DNA of 64,000 bases. Source: Methylomonas sp. AM2-LC (GTDB taxonomy: Bacteria; Pseudomonadota; Gammaproteobacteria; Methylococcales; Methylomonadaceae). Location of the stretch: positions 2,232,001 through 2,296,000 of the forward strand of contig NZ_CP157005.1 in assembly GCF_039904985.1 (NCBI RefSeq), given 5' to 3'. Below are positions 19,519 through 28,308 of this stretch, in pieces. The first letter of the stretch is position 1. The number at the start of each line of letters is the position of its first letter. The notes under the pieces are model-generated. The model was not told where the DNA came from. It did no database searches and saw nothing but the letters and a program-made list of their open reading frames with translations. Position numbers and translations under genes: made by a program.

Positions 19519-20073
19519 TTACCCAACTACTTTGCCCGTATAGCTAAATGCTGGTGCATTTCTGCGTAAAACCGGCCACCAAATTTGGCCTGCACCCGCC
19601 ATCTTCTGATATCTAGGATAAAAGTCTGATAATGGTATCCGGCTTCTTGGCGCATTCTCAGGATCATGCAATATTACGATATCCTTTTCAATTCCAATAA
19701 GCACTGACGCATGGCCATAGGAAGCACCATTCTGATTGGTTTTCCACCAGGATAGCATTAATGGTCCCCATTTCTTTAAGGCAGTGGCAATTAGAACGGG
19801 TTTGTCGGGTAATCCGCCATCAAGTTTTACCAGGTTTTCATTTTTCATTAAAGTGTCTACCCAACCCAATTCCATCGCCCAATGTCCGGTTCCAGAACTG
19901 CCGTCAGCGTGAGTGATAGGGCGAGAATATAATTGTGGAATACCTAAACGCGGCCCAGCTTCGTACGCAAAGCCGATCATCGAGGCGGATGCATACCAGC
20001 AACCAGTCGGGTCGTTCATGTTATTCCCCGCTCCGAAATTCAATTGAGAAACAAATCCAATATCAAGATACAT
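19519..20073 (-). CDS. Papain-like cysteine protease (AvrRpt2/C70-like)
   Basis: 184 residues, no signal peptide and no membrane segment. The order of catalytic residues fits papain-like clan CA enzymes of the C39/C70 type: Cys25 in NDPTGCWYASASMI, His121 in GASYGHASVLIG and Asp137 in VILHDP. The rest also matches that pattern (a GPLMLSWW strand before the His, and DFYPRYQ near the end). AvrRpt2-type proteases are known as effectors of plant pathogens, but many family members are of unknown role. Here it lies alone between REP elements, with two A+T-rich unknown ORFs on the other strand. The target is unknown; a delivered effector or toxin is speculation. Confidence 0.8.
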   Translation of the reverse strand: MYLDIGFVSQLNFGAGNNMNDPTGCWYASASMIGFAYEAGPRLGIPQLYSRPITHADGSSGTGHWAMELGWVDTLMKNENLVKLDGGLPDKPVLIATALKKWGPLMLSWWKTNQNGASYGHASVLIGIEKDIVILHDPENAPRSRIPLSDFYPRYQKMAGAGQIWWPVLRRNAPAFSYTGKVVG

Positions 20074-20395
20074 AATATTTTCCTGTTAGGGCGGTAGAGC
20101 CGAAGGCTGAGTTGATCAACGTAAAACCCAGCTAAAGCTTGTAAATAAACGCATTTCTTTGCATTCAAACTATCAGTTTGGGTTTGAAACTGTTTTCATT
20201 ATCATTCAACCCAGCTTATTTCTGCAAGCCTACTCTCGGCTTATTTTTCATTTTTGTTCATTGACTAATTAAACCGAATGTCGCCTATGGCCCAAAACCT
20301 TACCTTTCAATTGGCTATTAGATGGCAACAGGTTTTCTAAGCTCGTAGGGTGCGGTGAGGTCACGAACCGCACCATAAAGCCTTAATCAGCTCAA
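20074..20395. other. Intergenic region ending in a REP copy
   Basis: No gene. A family A REP at 20344-20374 with its tail (CATAAAGCCTTAATCAGCTC) runs directly into the following open frame. Confidence 0.5.
20344..20374 (+). repeat. REP palindrome, family A
   Basis: CGTAGGGTGCGGTGAGGTCA then CGAACCGCACC. Its tail forms the 5' end of the neighbouring frame. Confidence 0.72.
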
Positions 20396-20698
20396 TTGTT
20401 AGTTGGGTTGGCACATCGGCCCTTTATCTCAGTCGTACAAGAGATAACTTTTAGTTGGACTCAAAAGCGTGTAACGATAAAATTGGACGTATTCCTAGAT
20501 CCGACAATAAAAGCAAAGCCATGCATACTTATTTTTGAAAATGTTACAAATGCCGAAATTCCTCACCATTCACAATGGGGTGATTCATCCTGTATTAATA
20601 CTGTTAAGTTTGATGGTCAATTTTATTGGATTGAAATGCAAACGGGTGATATTTTAAAAATACAGGCATATCACTATGATTTCCAAGAAGTTAGCTAA
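20396..20698 (+). pseudogene. Unknown ORF apparently lacking its 5' end
   Basis: An open frame of about 100 codons with protein-like composition from about base 20440 on (ITFSWTQKRVTIKLDVF, CILIFENVTNAEIPHHSQWG, YWIEMQTGDILKIQAYHYDF). The only in-frame start is a TTG inside the tail of a REP repeat, with no ribosome-binding site. This suggests that the real 5' end was lost when repeat DNA arrived, or that translation starts at a rare codon. The body looks like a small mixed beta domain. No family recognised. It is A+T-rich like the next gene and may have come with it. Confidence 0.5.
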
Positions 20699-20778
20699 TA
20701 ACTTGTCGCTCAACCCGATTTTTCGGCACAAGCTGACTCATCTTCACCCATTTCCTAGCAATTCCATTATGGGTACTT

Positions 20779-21138
20779 ATGAATAACGATAAGATTGAAA
20801 CAGGCTGCCCTTTAAATTGGTCTAAAGCATTGCAAACAGGAAGCAAATTTGGCCCTGAGTCTTTTGGACCATCAGTAGAATGTTATTCGTGCAAAAAAAA
20901 TACTTTTATTTGTGAAGTTGCTGATCGGTATTTAATCAGTAAATCTCAATTTATTGATAAAAGGAATAAATATTATGATAATCTTCTAGAAGAAGGAGGT
21001 CGAGTCAATAGGCCACATAGACATTTAGATTATTATACAACTGCAGCCAAACTTCCTAAACAAAAACGAATAGATTGCCCTGAAAGTGCTCTTTTTGCTT
21101 TATGTGAATTTATCCAAAACGAAACTAATAAAAAATAA
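20779..21138 (+). CDS. Small cytoplasmic protein of unknown function
   Basis: 119 residues, no signal peptide. Five Cys, with CYSCKKNTFIC (35-45) and a late IDCPESALFALC; the CxxC could bind a metal or be redox active. His/Arg-rich VNRPHRHLDYY lies in the middle. The coding sequence is clearly A+T-richer than the tps operon and ilvD, which hints at recent acquisition. Only weak ribosome-binding sequence precedes the ATG at 20779. It follows the truncated ORF by 80 bases in the same direction. I do not recognise the family. Confidence 0.6.
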   Translation: MNNDKIETGCPLNWSKALQTGSKFGPESFGPSVECYSCKKNTFICEVADRYLISKSQFIDKRNKYYDNLLEEGGRVNRPHRHLDYYTTAAKLPKQKRIDCPESALFALCEFIQNETNKK

Positions 21139-21204
21139 ATAATACACAAATTTAACAATGCTATTAATTTGCATATAAATATCATTAAAGTTGAATATAA
21201 CCGG

Positions 21205-21275
21205 CGTAGCCACGATTAGCGTCAGCGTAATCATGGGCATGAAAAGCTTCCCATGCGGCCTGGCCACCAACCCCA
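21205..21275 (+). repeat. Degenerate composite of family F and family A repeats
   Basis: GTAGCCACGATTAGCGTCAG...TAATCATGGG (family F), then CATGCGGCCTGGCCACCAAC, a decayed family A palindrome with the usual tail AAAGCCTCAATCCCCACCAT. It matches the arrangement at 10223-10292. Confidence 0.5.
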
Positions 21276-21365
21276 CCAAAAGCCTCAATCCCCACCATCA
21301 AACTCAAAACTTAGATCAGATTACCCGCAAGCCATAACCCAACATGTCGTCTTAGCAAAAGAAAT

Positions 21366-21402
21366 CGTAGATTGGGTTACCTCTATCGAGCTAACCCAAC
21401 CC
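21366..21402 (+). repeat. Dispersed palindromic repeat, family C
   Basis: CGTAGATTGGGTTA and TAACCCAACCC form an inverted pair around a short loop. It lies beside the 3' end of the efflux operon. Confidence 0.55.
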
Positions 21403-21409
21403 GGCCAAT

Positions 21410-22867
21410 CTACTGCCAACCACCACCCAGCGATTTATACAAATCCACCATGGCGATAATTTGCTTCTGTTTGGTTTCAATCAACTCTTTTTTGGCTTCT
21501 AGCGCATCCCTTTGTGTTAATAACACATCCAGATAATCGGTACGCGCCGATTTAAACAGCTGCACAGAGATATCGATGGACTTGACCAGTGCATCTACTT
21601 GGCCTCTTTTAAGATGATAATTTTTATCCAGATTATCAATATTCGAAAGCTGATTGGCCACTTCGGTAAACGCGTTAATAATACTCTGCTCATACTCATA
21701 CGCCGCTTGAATCTGCTTAGCGTTCGAGTTTTTATACTCGGCGATGATGGCATTTTTGTTAACCACCGGCGCCACCAACTCACCAGCAATAGAGGCCGCT
21801 AAAGACTCCGGCGTATTAATCAAATATTTAAGCGCAAACGCATCAAAACCGATACCCGCGTTAATGCCAAAAGACGGATAGAAATTAGCTTTAGCGACAT
21901 CGATATTTAACTTCGCCGCAGACAGTTCCAACTCCGCTTTTCTAATATCCGGTCTGTTTTGCAACAACTGCGACGGAATACCGGCCTGAATAAATTTAGG
22001 TTTTAACTCCATAAAACCTGACGAAGCACGCTGAATAGGCTGTGGTGTACGTCCCAATAAATAATTGATACGATTTTCAACCACAGTAATCTGCTGCTTA
22101 ATTTCATACATTTTACTTTGGTTTTTGGCCACTTCCGCTTCGTAACGTTTCACCGCCAGGGTACTGGTTCTTGCAAAAAACTGTAGTTGCTTGACAATCT
22201 CCAAACCATTTTGCTGGATAGTGATATTTTGGACTAAATTATCCAGCTGATTATCCAAGGCCAGCAGTTCATAATAAGAATGTGCCACTTCAGAGACCAG
22301 ATTTGTCACCAAAAAGTTTTTACCTTCGTTGGTGGCCATAAATTCCAGCACAGCTACCTGCGCCGAATTTCTCAGCTTTTTCCAAACGTCAATTTCCCAG
22401 GTAGAAAACAGCCCAAAGCGGTAATCACCCAACACGGTAGGGAAGGCCTGGCCGTTTTTTAACATCAGGCTATTTTCAACCGCGCCATTGCGGGTAAAGT
22501 CACCCACTTTTTCGCCTTCCGCAGCAGCACCTAACTTAACAAAGGGTAAATATTGACCTTTACGCGCTTGAATCTCATTTTCTGCAACGCTAATTCGTTG
22601 CAGCATCATATTCACTTCTTTGTTATTAACAATGGCTATGTCAATCAAGCTTAATAGATTGGGATCTTCAAAAAAATCCTTCCATTTCACTACCGGGCCA
22701 CCCGTGCTCTGTTCGGTAAGATCTGTTTTAAACTGCTCAGGAAGATGAGTATCTTCGTTTTTGACAGTCAAGTCAGGAATACCGCAGGCTTGCATCATCA
22801 AGCCCAGCAAGCCTAATGCGATTGGATGAAAAATTTTAGTCATAATCGTTTTCATCGCCGGAACCAT
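21410..22867 (-). CDS. Outer-membrane efflux lipoprotein (NodT/OprM type)
   Basis: The outer-membrane channel of the RND tripartite pump. 485 residues. The N-terminus has a lipoprotein signal with Cys at ...LMMQACG. Two repeated outer-membrane-factor halves with long coiled coils follow (EVAHSYYELLALDNQLDNLV; second half SAAKLNIDVAKANFYPSFGI). The C-terminus ends in KSLGGGW, a classic NodT signature. The 5' end overlaps the 3' end of the RND gene by 32 bases; Met5 (22855) or Met9 may be the true start, all within the overlap. Translation is probably coupled to the pump gene. Third gene of the operon. Confidence 0.95.
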   Translation of the reverse strand: MVPAMKTIMTKIFHPIALGLLGLMMQACGIPDLTVKNEDTHLPEQFKTDLTEQSTGGPVVKWKDFFEDPNLLSLIDIAIVNNKEVNMMLQRISVAENEIQARKGQYLPFVKLGAAAEGEKVGDFTRNGAVENSLMLKNGQAFPTVLGDYRFGLFSTWEIDVWKKLRNSAQVAVLEFMATNEGKNFLVTNLVSEVAHSYYELLALDNQLDNLVQNITIQQNGLEIVKQLQFFARTSTLAVKRYEAEVAKNQSKMYEIKQQITVVENRINYLLGRTPQPIQRASSGFMELKPKFIQAGIPSQLLQNRPDIRKAELELSAAKLNIDVAKANFYPSFGINAGIGFDAFALKYLINTPESLAASIAGELVAPVVNKNAIIAEYKNSNAKQIQAAYEYEQSIINAFTEVANQLSNIDNLDKNYHLKRGQVDALVKSIDISVQLFKSARTDYLDVLLTQRDALEAKKELIETKQKQIIAMVDLYKSLGGGWQ

Positions 22868-25800
22868 AGTGATAAGTTTCTGTTAAAGGATCAATATCTT
22901 CGTTTTTAATTAAAGTTTTACCTTCTATCATTTTTGCAAATATGTAATAAAGTCCTGGAATAATAATAACGCCAAACACGGTACCGAAAAGCATCCCGCC
23001 CAGCGAAGAGGTACCTATGGTTCTGTTACCCACAGCGCCTGCACCGGTTGCCATGGCCAAGGGAATCAAACCGGCTATAAACGCAAATGAGGTCATCAGG
23101 ATAGGTCTAAACCGTGCTTTCGCGCCCTCAATCGCCGCTTCTTTAACAGACATGCCTTGGGCTTGTTTCTGCACCGCAAACTCCACAATCAATACCGCGT
23201 TTTTGCCCAGCAAACCAATCAGCATCACCAACCCCAGCTGGGAATAGACGTCGTTGGCTAAACCTAAGGTTTTCAGCAGGAAGAACGCACCAAAAATACC
23301 GGGTGGCAGCGAAAATATAACAATTAACGGCAACACAAAACTTTCGTACTGTGCCGCCAGCACCAGATACACAAACACGATAACAATCACGAAAATCTCT
23401 ATCGCTTCGGTACCACGGCGGGCTTCGTCAAACGACAAGCCTTCCCAGGCCACATCAAAGCCTTTCGGTAATACTTCAGCAGCCACTTCCTGGATAGCCT
23501 TGATGGCAGCGCCGGTGGTATAACCCGCAGCCGGCTCGGCACGAATAGCCGCAGAATTGTAGAGGTTGTAACGAGTAATCTCGTTAGGTCCTTGCGTTTT
23601 CTTCATGGTCATAAAGGCCGAGTAAGGCACCATATCGCCTTTATCGTTTTTCACGAAATACTTCAACACATCTTCAGGGGAGCGGCGGAATTCGGGCAGC
23701 GCTTGTGCATAAACTTTAAAAAAGTTATTGAAACGAATAAAGCCTTGCTCGTAGGTACTACCAATCATAATGTCAAGATTATTCATGGCTTTATCGATGG
23801 TAACCCCTTTTTGCATGGCCAGTTTATTATCAATAACCAGTTCGTATTGCGGATAATTGGCCGCATAAAAGGTAAATAATCCAGTCAACTCCTTACGCTC
23901 ACGCATGGCATCCATAAAGGTATGGTTAATTTTGTCAAACTCAAAATAATCCGTGTCTATGGTTTTGTCTAATAAACGAAATGCCAAGCCGGATGCCGCA
24001 CCGTAACCCGGTACTGCCGGAGGTTGGAAATACTCAATAACGGCACCAATGTCATGGGTTTTTTCCTCCAATATGCTGATGATATCCTGTACGGAATGTT
24101 TACGCTGCGACCAATCTTTCAGGTTGATAATACAGGTACCCGCATTCGAACCACGGCCTTCAGTCAGTACTTCATAGCCCGCTAAAGAAGAAACCGATTG
24201 CACGCCATCAATTTTTTCGGCAATCTCTTCCAGCTGCCGTGCCACTTTGTTGGTCACCTCAATGGTTGAACCCGGCGGTGTCTGAATAATCGCATAAATC
24301 ATGCCTTGGTCTTCACCCGGAATAAAACCGGAAGGCAAGGTTAAACTGACAGAATAAATACCGAAGCTAAATCCACCTAAAATCAATAAGGTTAGCATTC
24401 GTCTCATGATGACTGCATTGAGGAATTTAATATAGCGGCCGGTAATCTTTTCAAAAACAGCGTTGAATGCATCAATGAACATACTGATCGGTGTTCTCCG
24501 TTTCGGTTGTCCATGATTGCTTTTAAGGATCATCGCGCACAGCACTGGCGATAGCGATAACGCCACAATCGCTGAAATAACGATGGACGATGCCATGGCA
24601 ATACCAAACTGCCGATAAAATACGCCGACCGGGCCAGACATAAAGGCAATAGGGATAAACACCGACACCATCACCAATGTGATCGCCACAATAGCACCAC
24701 CGATTTCGCCCAATACTTTTCTGGAAGCGACATACGGCGTGCAATGCTCAGCTTCCATTTTTGCATGCACCGCCTCCACCACCACGATGGCGTCATCCAC
24801 CACAATCCCGATGGCCAGCACCAAGGCAAACAGCGTAATCAAGTTAATCGAAAGCCCGAATGCCGACATCACCGCAAATGCCCCGATTAACGAAACTGGA
24901 ACCGCAAGCAGGGGAATCAGGGTAGAGCGCCAGTCGCCCAAGAAAATAAACACCACCAAAGACACCAGCACGAACGCTTCGGCCAAGGTGTGCAGCACTT
25001 TTTCAACCGATGCTTCAACGAATCTAGAGACATCGTAGTTGATTTCGTAGTCCATGCCCTCCGGGAAGGTTTTTTTCAACTCTTCCAGTTTTATCTTCAC
25101 ATCTTCGATAACCTTTTGCGCATTCGTGCCGTAGTTTTGTTTAAGTACGATAGATGCCGAAGGGTAGCCGTCTTTATCCGAGTAGATATTATAAAACTCG
25201 CTGTTTAGATCAACCCTGGCAACGTCTTTAATGCGCAGAATCTCACCTGTCGGGGTGGCCCGGATAATAATGTCACCATATTCTTCCGGCTTGTTGAAAC
25301 GTCCTTTATATACCAACACATATTCTTTGGCCTGTGCAGCAAGACCGGTACTTTGGCCCAACCTTCCCGGACGTCCGATAATACTTTGATCGCCAATGGC
25401 ATCCATCACCTCGTCTACCGAGACACTATAGGCCCGCATCCGGTCTGGATTCAGCCAAATCCGCATCGCATATTGACGGGCACCCAATATGGTTGCTTGG
25501 GCAATACCGGTAATACGCTGAATTTCCGGAATAACATTGACATAGGCATAGTTAAATAACAGCTTCTGATCCGCGTTCTTGTCTTTACTGTACAAGTTAA
25601 CGTACATCAGCATACTGGGCTGAACAAAGTTCACGATAACGCCTTCCAACTGTACCAGTTTAGGCAGTCGGCTCATCATCTGGTCCACACGCGTTTTTAC
25701 GTTAACCATGGCGATATTAGGATCAACGCCCAGATTAAAATACACTTGAATGGTTGATTCGCCCGCACTGGTCGCATCCGAGGTGATGTATCGCATGCCG

Positions 25801-26018
25801 GGTACGCCATTGATGGCGCGTTCTATCATAATCAGGGACGATTTGACCAGCACGTCGGCACTGGAGCCTGGAAACGATAACGCAACCGTGACCCGTGGCG
25901 GCGCAATATCCGGGAACTGGGCAATTGGCAAACTTCGAATCGCCAACACACCCATAAATAGAAACACAAGTGATAACACAATCGCCATCACCGGTCTTTT
26001 GATAAATACATTAAACAT
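22836..26018 (-). CDS. RND multidrug efflux pump, inner-membrane subunit (HAE-1/AcrB type)
   Basis: Proton-driven export of drugs or other hydrophobic compounds. 1060 residues, the expected length for AcrB-type pumps. It starts MFNVFIKRPVMAIVLSLVF. Two large periplasmic loops lie between TM1-2 and TM7-8. The proton-relay helix is visible as ALVLAIGIVVDDAIVVVEAV, with the paired Asp of TM4. Further family signatures are GFIPGEDQG after TM7 and GLLGKNAVLIVEFA and GNRTIGTSSLGGMLFGTVFG near the end. It lies between the fusion protein (22-base gap) and the outer-membrane gene (overlap). Substrates cannot be read from sequence. Confidence 0.97.
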   Translation of the reverse strand: MFNVFIKRPVMAIVLSLVFLFMGVLAIRSLPIAQFPDIAPPRVTVALSFPGSSADVLVKSSLIMIERAINGVPGMRYITSDATSAGESTIQVYFNLGVDPNIAMVNVKTRVDQMMSRLPKLVQLEGVIVNFVQPSMLMYVNLYSKDKNADQKLLFNYAYVNVIPEIQRITGIAQATILGARQYAMRIWLNPDRMRAYSVSVDEVMDAIGDQSIIGRPGRLGQSTGLAAQAKEYVLVYKGRFNKPEEYGDIIIRATPTGEILRIKDVARVDLNSEFYNIYSDKDGYPSASIVLKQNYGTNAQKVIEDVKIKLEELKKTFPEGMDYEINYDVSRFVEASVEKVLHTLAEAFVLVSLVVFIFLGDWRSTLIPLLAVPVSLIGAFAVMSAFGLSINLITLFALVLAIGIVVDDAIVVVEAVHAKMEAEHCTPYVASRKVLGEIGGAIVAITLVMVSVFIPIAFMSGPVGVFYRQFGIAMASSIVISAIVALSLSPVLCAMILKSNHGQPKRRTPISMFIDAFNAVFEKITGRYIKFLNAVIMRRMLTLLILGGFSFGIYSVSLTLPSGFIPGEDQGMIYAIIQTPPGSTIEVTNKVARQLEEIAEKIDGVQSVSSLAGYEVLTEGRGSNAGTCIINLKDWSQRKHSVQDIISILEEKTHDIGAVIEYFQPPAVPGYGAASGLAFRLLDKTIDTDYFEFDKINHTFMDAMRERKELTGLFTFYAANYPQYELVIDNKLAMQKGVTIDKAMNNLDIMIGSTYEQGFIRFNNFFKVYAQALPEFRRSPEDVLKYFVKNDKGDMVPYSAFMTMKKTQGPNEITRYNLYNSAAIRAEPAAGYTTGAAIKAIQEVAAEVLPKGFDVAWEGLSFDEARRGTEAIEIFVIVIVFVYLVLAAQYESFVLPLIVIFSLPPGIFGAFFLLKTLGLANDVYSQLGLVMLIGLLGKNAVLIVEFAVQKQAQGMSVKEAAIEGAKARFRPILMTSFAFIAGLIPLAMATGAGAVGNRTIGTSSLGGMLFGTVFGVIIIPGLYYIFAKMIEGKTLIKNEDIDPLTETYHYGSGDENDYD

Positions 26019-26040
26019 GATTGATCTCTTATAAAAATGG

Positions 26041-27126
26041 TTACTCGGTATACAATTTCAACTCTGAGCGAACCTTTTCTGGGGGCCTTAAATCAATTTT
26101 CACTTCTTGTCCGGCGTGTACTTTGCGTAAGCCGTCGATCAAAATCTTGTCATCGTCCTGCAAGCCCTCTTTAATGATAAACAGATTGGGTATATCCACT
26201 TCGATTTTAATCAGTCGTTGTTCAAGTTTCTGTTCTTTATTAATAATGTACACATAGCTTTTATCCATAATTTCGAATACAGCTTTTTGCGGGATCAGCA
26301 TCGCGTTTTTGTACGGCTTCTCCATTAAGATAGTGCCGGTTTCACCATGCCGTAACAGTTTGTCAGGATTAGAGAACGTGGCACGAAATTCAATATTACC
26401 AGCAGTATTATCAAAATCCGCTTCTATGGTTTCAATAATGCCGTTTTCATTAAAAATTTGCCCATTGGCCATTTTTAAGCGCACGGTGGTGGAAGCGCGA
26501 TCATTTTTGTGCTGCTTATAATCCAGATATTCGGCTTCCGGCACGTTGAAATACACCCACAGTTTGCTAATATCAGAAAGGGTGGTCAGCAACGCACCTT
26601 CTTCAACCAAACTGCCGTTTCTCACGTTCAAATGGTCCATAATGCCTTCAAAAGGCGCATTAACATCGGTAAAGCCCAAATGGGTTTCCGCTAGTTTTAC
26701 TTCCGCATTCGCTTTGTCTAACTTTGCCTTTGCCAAAGCCAATTCATTTGGAGAAACGATTTTTTGATCCGCCAAACCTTTGGTATTCAGGTATTCAATA
26801 TTCATGGTACTGGCTTCGGCTTGCTCTTTTAGCAACTCTGCCTGATAAATATTGGGCATGATCTTAAACATAGGGTGTCCCTTAGGCACCAATTGTCCTT
26901 CATCTACAAAAATATTCTGTAAGTAACCTCTTTCCAATGCACGTACTTCAATATGTCTAATGGCATGGATTTGACAGACATATTCTTTGGTAACGTCAGT
27001 GTCTTCTCGTAAAGGTGTGGTTGCCTCCAGTGTAGGCATTTCTTCCTTTTCCTCCGTGTCTGCATGTTGGCAACCACTTAGTAAAGTGGCAATTAAGACT
27101 AGAACTACAGATGTTTTCGTAATCAT
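26041..27126 (-). CDS. RND efflux periplasmic adaptor (membrane fusion) lipoprotein
   Basis: 361 residues. A lipoprotein signal with lipobox LLSGC and Cys19 tethers it to the inner membrane. The order of AcrA/MexA-type domains follows: the first half of a barrel-sandwich domain, a rather short alpha-hairpin (about 95-150), the lipoyl second half (GFTDVNAPFEGIMDHLNVRN), a beta-barrel and the membrane-proximal part (KVHAGQEVKIDL). It is the first gene of the efflux operon, 22 bases before the pump. Its upstream region faces the BaeSR-like regulator genes about 1.2 kb away. Confidence 0.95.
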   Translation of the reverse strand: MITKTSVVLVLIATLLSGCQHADTEEKEEMPTLEATTPLREDTDVTKEYVCQIHAIRHIEVRALERGYLQNIFVDEGQLVPKGHPMFKIMPNIYQAELLKEQAEASTMNIEYLNTKGLADQKIVSPNELALAKAKLDKANAEVKLAETHLGFTDVNAPFEGIMDHLNVRNGSLVEEGALLTTLSDISKLWVYFNVPEAEYLDYKQHKNDRASTTVRLKMANGQIFNENGIIETIEADFDNTAGNIEFRATFSNPDKLLRHGETGTILMEKPYKNAMLIPQKAVFEIMDKSYVYIINKEQKLEQRLIKIEVDIPNLFIIKEGLQDDDKILIDGLRKVHAGQEVKIDLRPPEKVRSELKLYTE

Positions 27127-27317
27127 TTTATGTTGTATCTCATACTTGATGCTTTAAGTTCCGTACACTAAATATTTCTAATATTAATCGTTGCAAAAGT
27201 TTCGCGGTCTATATCCCTAAGGCTGATCATGAAAAAAACCGTACGTCCAGCGTTTGTCGAAGCATGCAGGGTGTTTTCCACGCGAGAACTTATGAAACGA
27301 TTAATAGTAGCTATCAT

Positions 27318-27554
27318 TTAATGGCTGAATCTGGGGTTGTTTAAAAAATGGGTGGTTGATATCTCCAACAATGCCACTTCATCGACCAGACGTAGATTTT
27401 CCCGCCAAGCTTCCAAAGTGGATTCAGGAATCCCAAAATCCGCTGCAGCCTTAGGCACTCCATCGCGATCGGCGCGTTGTACTGCTTGTTCAATAACGGA
27501 TAATTTGCTCTTTTTTCCAGCTAATGGGCTGTTTTCTAATTTGTTCATTAACAT
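27318..27554 (-). CDS. Small helix-turn-helix protein of unknown role
   Basis: About 78 residues from ATG at 27554; a longer frame extends upstream, but that part has no protein-like features. The core VIEQAVQRADRDGVPKAAAD FGIPESTLEAW is split by a turn exactly where a DNA-binding helix-turn-helix would be, with the pattern KAAADFGIPESTLEAW typical of transposase-type or Psq-like HTH domains. It may be a regulator of the adjacent efflux operon or a transposase OrfA remnant. It lies 190 bases upstream of the adaptor gene on the same strand. Confidence 0.55.
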   Translation of the reverse strand: MLMNKLENSPLAGKKSKLSVIEQAVQRADRDGVPKAAADFGIPESTLEAWRENLRLVDEVALLEISTTHFLNNPRFSH

Positions 27555-27947
27555 TCTTAATCTCGTTGTTAAATGACTGTGATTGCATGCTTTCTCATAC
27601 CGCCATCCATTAAAACCAGTAAGCATAGACATTGCCGCTATACAGATGGATAGTACCCTTTAATACTAGACATTTTTTCGTACATGGCGGTTTTTTCTAT
27701 GCTGAAGGATGCAAAACAGGACCTTCGGTTCTGGATACTTACACTACCGATGAAAAGCGCAAACAATTTGAAGGAAATGTGTAAATTTCGTGCAAGCACC
27801 AATGTTGATCAGGCAGATACCGTCAAGAGCGTATGCAAACTGAGATGAATTGTTTGCCCGGACAATAGTCATTGCCGGTAACTTAAAGGGGCTGATGGGA
27901 ATGGCACTGACTTAAGCCTGTTTACCTTTATTAACAATGGCATACCT

Positions 27948-27978
27948 GTAGGATGTGGTGAGGTAACGAACCGCATCA
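27948..27978 (+). repeat. REP palindrome, GGATGTGG subtype, inside the MITE
   Basis: TGTAGGATGTGGTGAGGTAA then CGAACCGCATC; it faces the inverted copy 37 bases on. Confidence 0.75.
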
Positions 27979-28014
27979 AGTCGGCTGAACATTCAGCTTA
28001 TGCCTAATTCGCGG

Positions 28015-28045
28015 AAGATGCGGTTCGTGCCTCACCATGTCCTAC
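28015..28045 (-). repeat. REP palindrome, GGATGTGG subtype, inverted copy inside the MITE
   Basis: AAGATGCGGTTCGTGCCTCA then CATGTCCTACG, the reverse complement of the copy at 27948-27978. Confidence 0.75.
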
Positions 28046-28308
28046 GTAATTATATCTTTGAATATTAAAGAAAATTCGCATAAGTCAGTGCCATTCGGGG
28101 CTGATGGTTTTAATAATCCCGTTACGATGCATACTTTCACTGTATTTGCACATTTCCTCCCAATTTTTTAAGCATTTTGTCGTTACATTAACTGTGGAAA
28201 ACCGATTATTTGTTTTACCCCCAAATAAATGGTGAAGCGATTAGCATGTCCGCTCACAGTCGAAAATAAATATAATAAATAGGGTATATACGGTTTAAAA
28301 TTCATTCC

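Larger units (their letters stand above)
27888..28107. mobile_element. 198-bp MITE with 16-bp terminal inverted repeats and an 11-bp target duplication
   Basis: The element spans 27899-28096. Its ends are perfect inverted repeats, GAATGGCACTGACTTA (27899-27914) and the reverse complement at 28081-28096. GGGGCTGATGG flanks it directly on both sides (27888-27898 and 28097-28107), an 11-bp target-site duplication. There is no coding capacity. Inside are two REP palindromes in opposite orientation. An active partner with the same ends must supply the transposase; none is in this window. The length of the duplication fits IS4-type transposases best, which is inference. Confidence 0.88.
27633..28308. 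other. Gene-free region carrying a MITE
   Basis: No gene. It is dominated by the miniature element at 27899-28096, listed separately. The last 200 bases, A+T-rich, should hold the promoter of the baeS-like gene; I cannot define it. Confidence 0.55.
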
